A stretch of DNA of 64,000 nucleotides from Nitrospira tepida (lineage in GTDB: Bacteria > Nitrospirota > Nitrospiria > Nitrospirales > Nitrospiraceae): positions 1,674,001 through 1,738,000 of the forward strand of contig NZ_OX365700.1 in the NCBI RefSeq assembly GCF_947241125.1, read 5' to 3'. Of the stretch, positions 60,939 to 64,000 are shown piece by piece (the first letter of the stretch is position 1; the number at the start of each line of letters is the position of its first letter). The position numbers were made by a program, and so were the translations under genes. The notes under the pieces were generated by a model. It worked only from the letters and a program-made list of their open reading frames with translations, was not told the origin of the DNA and searched no databases.

Positions 60939-61379
60939 ATGGACAAGGAGACGGTGCGCAATACGATCAAAGACAAGCGGATGAAGAAGAACGTGACGAT
61001 CGCCGAAATCGCCAAGACGGTCGGGAAGAACCCGACCTTTGTGGCGGCGGCGCTGAACGGCAATCATCGGTTCACGCTCGACGAAGCCAAGAAAGTCGGC
61101 GCGCTGTTGGATCTCGATGGCGCGACCACGGAGGCCCTGAGCAAATTTCCGGTCCGGACCGACTATCCGAACACCACGGACCCCTTCAAATACCGATTGT
61201 TGGAAATCATCGGCGTGTACGGCGATTCCCTGCGGGAACAGGCCAACGAGATGTTCGGCGATGGGATCATGAGCGCGATCGACTTCTCCATTGATATGGA
61301 AAAGGTGACCGGCAGCCAGGGAGAGGCCCGCTGCAAGATCACGCTCAATGGCAAATGGCTGGAGTACAAGACCTTCTGA
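60939..61379 (+). CDS. cynS: Cyanate hydratase (cyanase)
   Basis: Converts cyanate and bicarbonate to ammonia and CO2. The 146 residues have the helix-turn-helix-like N-terminal bundle and the C-terminal catalytic part. Arg in KYRLLE, Glu in LLEIIGVYG and Ser in GIMSAIDF match the catalytic Arg/Glu/Ser triad. GAGGAGG precedes ATG. Directly downstream of the transporter and upstream of amt, consistent with cyanate as a nitrogen or energy source. Confidence 0.96.
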   Translation: MDKETVRNTIKDKRMKKNVTIAEIAKTVGKNPTFVAAALNGNHRFTLDEAKKVGALLDLDGATTEALSKFPVRTDYPNTTDPFKYRLLEIIGVYGDSLREQANEMFGDGIMSAIDFSIDMEKVTGSQGEARCKITLNGKWLEYKTF

Positions 61380-61421
61380 ATCCGGAACCCGAGATTTTCT
61401 GTCTATCGCGGAGCAAGCATC

Positions 61422-62738
61422 ATGCATCGAATGGGTCTTGCACGGTTCGGGCTGGCAGTGATCGCCGGTCTGGCCTCAGCCGGGTCGGCCTGGGGCCAAG
61501 TGCCGGCAGCGGCGCCGGCGATCAACGAGGCCGACACCGCATGGGTCCTCGTGTCGTCGGCCTTTGTCTTGGCCATGACCTTGCCGGGGCTGGCGCTGTT
61601 CTATGGCGGATTGGTCCGGAGCAAGAACGTGCTGGGGACGATCATGCAGACTTTTGTGGTCGTGTGCCTGGTCAGTCTCTTGTGGATGGCCGTCGGCTAC
61701 AGCCTGGCGTTCGGTCCCGACACCGAGGGCCTGGTCGGCAATCTGGACTGGATCGGGTTGAGCGGCGTGGGGCTGGCGCCGCATGCGGCCTATGGCCCCA
61801 CGATCCCGCATCAAGCTTTCATGGTCTTTCAGATGATGTTTGCGGCCATCACGCCGGCCTTGATCACCGGCGCCTTTGCCGAGCGCATGAGATTCAGCGC
61901 GCTCGTCCTCTTCGCCGGACTCTGGTCGCTGGCGATCTATTGCCCGATCGCGCACTGGCTGTGGGGCGGCGGATGGCTGGCCCGCTTGGGAGCCTTGGAT
62001 TTCGCCGGGGGCGCAGTGGTGCACCTCAGCTCGGGCGTGAGCGCGCTGGTGTGCGCGCTCGTCCTCGGAGCGCGTCAGGGTTACGGGACGGATTATCTGG
62101 CGCCGCACAATCTTCCGATGGTGCTTCTCGCGACCGGTTTGCTGTGGTTCGGCTGGTTCGGCTTCAACGCGGGCAGCGCCCTGGGCGCGAACGAAACCGC
62201 GGTCATCGCCTTTACGGCCACCCATATCGGCGCCGCCGCGGGGGCGCTGGCCTGGCTGGCAGTGGAATGGGCCCATCGCGGAACCCCGACGGTGCTGGGA
62301 ATCGCAAGCGGCGCGGTGGCCGGGCTGGCGATGGTGACGCCAGGGGCGGGCTACGTCGGCCCGGTTTCAGCGCTGCTGATCGGAGGGGTGGCCGGAGCCC
62401 TGTCCTATTGGGCCATCATGAAGAAGGGCAAGCTCGGTTACGACGACGCGCTCGACGTGGTCGGCATCCATGGAGTGGCCGGAGTGTTTGGAATGGTGAT
62501 GACGGGATTGCTGGCTTCCAAGGGCGTCAACGCATCCGGGGCCGACGGGCTCTGGAGCGGCAACCTGCATTTCTTTGGAGTCCAGATCCTAGCCGTGGTG
62601 GCGGTGAGCTTCTTTTCCGCCGCGGGGACGCTGGTCATTTTGAAATTAGTCGATCGGGTGGTCGGCCTGCGCGTGACGGCAGAGGAAGAACGGATGGGGT
62701 TGGATCTCAGCCAGCACAACGAGCGTGCCTATTCCTGA
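61422..62738 (+). CDS. amt: Ammonium transporter Amt (copy 2)
   Basis: A 438-residue Amt close in sequence to copy 1. A signal-like N-terminus ends near SAWGQ. It shows the Phe gate FMVFQMMFAAIT and pore histidines in DFAGGAVVHL and VVGIHGVAG, and the same C-terminal ending LSQHNERAYS that contacts PII. 42 bp after cynS, so it may take up or recapture ammonia from cyanate breakdown. Confidence 0.95.
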   Translation: MHRMGLARFGLAVIAGLASAGSAWGQVPAAAPAINEADTAWVLVSSAFVLAMTLPGLALFYGGLVRSKNVLGTIMQTFVVVCLVSLLWMAVGYSLAFGPDTEGLVGNLDWIGLSGVGLAPHAAYGPTIPHQAFMVFQMMFAAITPALITGAFAERMRFSALVLFAGLWSLAIYCPIAHWLWGGGWLARLGALDFAGGAVVHLSSGVSALVCALVLGARQGYGTDYLAPHNLPMVLLATGLLWFGWFGFNAGSALGANETAVIAFTATHIGAAAGALAWLAVEWAHRGTPTVLGIASGAVAGLAMVTPGAGYVGPVSALLIGGVAGALSYWAIMKKGKLGYDDALDVVGIHGVAGVFGMVMTGLLASKGVNASGADGLWSGNLHFFGVQILAVVAVSFFSAAGTLVILKLVDRVVGLRVTAEEERMGLDLSQHNERAYS

Positions 62739-62846
62739 TGCTGAAAACGGCCTCTGATTCATGCGTTGCCCGTGATCTTAGAGCGGCTGGTGTGGGCACA
62801 GGTTTAGTTGAGGGATGAGCTGGCCCCGGTAGTTTGATCGCAGGCA

Positions 62847-62987
62847 CCTCACAATGGAGTGAGGATGTAAGCGCAGAATAGAACAACAGATCCGGCAGTG
62901 TTGTCGGATTGGCTGGCAAAGGCGCCGGCGGTGAGCGGGAAGGGTGATGAGGCGCCCTCCCTTGCATCGCGGCGCCTTTTGTTTTTG
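62847..62987 (+). promoter_or_regulatory. ANTAR-type antitermination leader 4 with terminator
   Basis: P1: CCTCAC (62847-62852), loop AATGGA, GTGAGG (62859-62864). P2: ATCCGGC (62890-62896), loop AGTGTT, GTCGGAT (62903-62909) with one wobble. Both loops have A at 1 and G at 4. The terminator starts 8 bases after P2: AAAGGCGCCG (62918-62927) pairs with CGGCGCCTTT (62970-62979), then TGTTTTT. Here P2 and terminator do not overlap, unlike leaders 1-3. No good promoter was seen, so it may act as a relay for the transcript from upstream. Confidence 0.75.
62918..62987 (+). terminator. Terminator between amt copy 2 and the small gene
   Basis: A 10-bp stem with a long inner arm that can itself pair (GGGAAGGG with CCCTCCC), then a T-rich tail at 62977-62987. 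Confidence 0.7.
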
Positions 62988-63005
62988 GTGATGGGTTGAT
63001 GAACA

Positions 63006-63121
63006 GTTTCTCCGGCGGCCTATGAAAAACGACGGAAGGGAAACGGGCGTGGGTGCTTCTCCGCCGGCACAGTGACGAAAAGACGATGAAGGGCCGCCGG
63101 TTCTAGCAAAGCTTGGTATGG
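63006..63121 (+). repeat. Structured repeat element, copy A
   Basis: Begins GTTTCTCCGGCGGC. CCGGCGGCC (63012-63020) pairs perfectly with GGCCGCCGG (63092-63100), closing a 71-base variable insert. It ends with the conserved tail TTCTAGCAAAGCTTGGTATGG. See copy B. Confidence 0.65.
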
Positions 63122-63148
63122 GTAATAAGGAGAAGAAGCAGCGGCGGT

Positions 63149-63219
63149 GTTTCTCCGGCGGCATCAATGAAGAGGGGCTACGCCCGATGAGCCGCCGGCT
63201 CTAGCGAAGCTTGGTATGG
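63149..63219 (+). repeat. Structured repeat element, copy B
   Basis: Begins with the same 14 bases as copy A. CCGGCGGC (63155-63162) pairs with GCCGCCGG (63191-63198) around a 28-base insert that holds its own GGGC/GCCC hairpin. The tail CTCTAGCGAAGCTTGGTATGG differs from copy A at only two positions and runs into the GGAGG site of the next gene. No known riboswitch class was recognised. Confidence 0.65.
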
Positions 63220-63227
63220 AGGCGAAC

Positions 63228-63431
63228 ATGGCTATGACAACGACGGAAACCATGGTCATCGACATCTTACGTCAAGAGGGCGAGCAGACCCTTGAGAGTC
63301 TCTGGCATCGGTCCGGGTTGGATTGGGTGCAAGTGTTCGGCGCGATCGACCACCTCAGTCGATCAGGAGAAGTATCGTTGCGGCGTGCGACGGAACGCCA
63401 TTACCAGGTCTCGCTGACGGGGATGAGATGA
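63228..63431 (+). CDS. Small winged-helix-like protein
   Basis: A 67-residue protein. The pattern (LRQEGEQTLESLWHRSGLD, then VFGAIDHLSRSGEVSL and a short beta pair) looks like a compact winged helix-turn-helix without a sensor domain. ATG at 63228 has GGAGG 5 bases upstream; an in-frame ATG at 63216 lies inside the repeat tail. Its stop overlaps the next amt start (ATGA), so the two are coupled. Its target is unknown. Confidence 0.7.
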   Translation: MAMTTTETMVIDILRQEGEQTLESLWHRSGLDWVQVFGAIDHLSRSGEVSLRRATERHYQVSLTGMR

Positions 63432-64000
63432 CGCAGGCGGCGGCCCAGACCCTCTGGTCGCTGATCGCGACGAGCCTCGCGACCCTGGTCGTCCCGGGCG
63501 TGGCCCTGTTTTACGGAGGGATGGTGCGGAGAAAGAACGTGCTCAACACGATCGGCATGCCATTCAGCGCCCTGGCGGTCGTCTCGCTTGCGTGGTTGTG
63601 CGTCGGCGAGGGATTGACCTACGGGCGGGATGGGGTCGGATCGCTGCGTCCGCTCTTTCACGCCGTCATGGCATCGCTGGCGCTGGCTCTGGTGGCCGGC
63701 GCCATCGTGGAGCGGGTCCGCTTCCTGTTCTTTCTCCTGTTCGGCCTGCTCTGGAGCCTGCTGGTATACGGACCGGTCGTGTCCTGGCTCTGGGCCGGAG
63801 GGTGGCTCGCGAACCTGGCCTCGCTGGATTTTGCCGGAGGCGCGGTCGTCCATCTCAGCGCCGGCGTGACCGCCCTGGTCGCGGCCGTCGTCATGGGGAA
63901 GCGGCGGGGCTATGGTCAGGTCGAAATCCTGCCCAATCACTTGCCGTTCTCGTTCCTGGGGGCCGGCTTGATGTGGGTCGGCTGGTTCGGCTTGTCCGCC
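63428..64000 (+). CDS. amt: Divergent ammonium transporter Amt (copy 3), 5' part
   Basis: The first 191 residues are visible; the gene runs off the window. It has the Amt hallmarks GVALFYGGMVRRKNVL, WLWAGGWLANLASLDFAGG and the first pore His (VVHLSAG), but no signal peptide. The usual periplasmic loop before the Phe-gate helix is short. In LFHAVMASLALAL the second gate Phe of copies 1 and 2 is Met. Coupled to the small winged-helix-like gene. Confidence 0.88.
   Translation, partial: MTQAAAQTLWSLIATSLATLVVPGVALFYGGMVRRKNVLNTIGMPFSALAVVSLAWLCVGEGLTYGRDGVGSLRPLFHAVMASLALALVAGAIVERVRFLFFLLFGLLWSLLVYGPVVSWLWAGGWLANLASLDFAGGAVVHLSAGVTALVAAVVMGKRRGYGQVEILPNHLPFSFLGAGLMWVGWFGLSA

Noticed and set aside
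61355-62818. 487-codon frame overlapping amt copy 2
   Set aside because: It is an Arg/Gly-rich alternative frame of amt copy 2 and has no hydrophobic segments or known motifs.
63006-63219. Glutamine (glnA-type) riboswitch before amt copy 3
   Set aside because: The conserved three-way-junction core of that class was not found; only a general CGACGGAAG-like piece is present. The element is reported as unrecognised instead.

Overview
The window reads as one chromosomal segment of a GC-rich, Gram-negative (diderm) bacterium. Lipopolysaccharide export genes (lptC-lptA-lptB), a type IV pilus operon (pilMNOPQ), and a cyanase linked to a nitrate/cyanate-type ABC transporter and several ammonium transporters suggest a Nitrospira-like (Nitrospirota) organism. 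That assignment is an inference from gene content and has not been tested by database search.

Positions 1-33,200 are an almost unbroken run of translation and transcription genes, all on the + strand. The order is tuf (3' part)-rpmG-tRNA-Trp-secE-nusG-rplK-rplA-rplJ-rplL-rpoB-rpoC, then the str genes (rpsL-rpsG-fusA-tuf), then the S10, spc and alpha clusters through secY-adk-map-infA-rpmJ-rpsM-rpsK-rpsD-rpoA-rplQ. A perfect sigma70 promoter precedes rpsL. Oddities here are frameshifts in both tuf copies, an rplJ frame that runs without a stop into rplL, a tailed uL5, and four intergenic hairpins built from repeated short words.

Positions 33,300-38,410 carry lptC-lptA-lptB-rpoN-hpf-rapZ. Positions 38,450-45,264 carry a promoter, pilMNOPQ and aroB. 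Then come a GAF-GAF-ANTAR protein and two lipoprotein genes.

Positions 48,380-64,000 form a nitrogen-assimilation island: nadE, an outer-membrane protein, amt, glnB, glnD, glnA, a three-gene ABC transporter, cynS, a second amt, a small winged-helix-like gene and a third, divergent amt cut by the window end. Four RNA leaders interrupt it: one before nadE, two in tandem before the transporter and one before the small gene plus third amt. Each has two hairpins with six-base loops having A at loop position 1 and G at position 4, followed by an intrinsic terminator. This is the known signature of ANTAR-protein antitermination targets, and the GAF-GAF-ANTAR gene lies just upstream at 45,274-46,590.

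The most interesting proposal is therefore a complete ANTAR antitermination regulon. One two-GAF sensor would couple glutamine-dependent NAD synthesis, ammonium uptake, the PII/GlnD/GS circuit and cyanate use in a genome that also encodes RpoN. The fourth leader is followed by two copies of an unrecognised structured element that abuts the ribosome-binding site of the small gene before the third amt.
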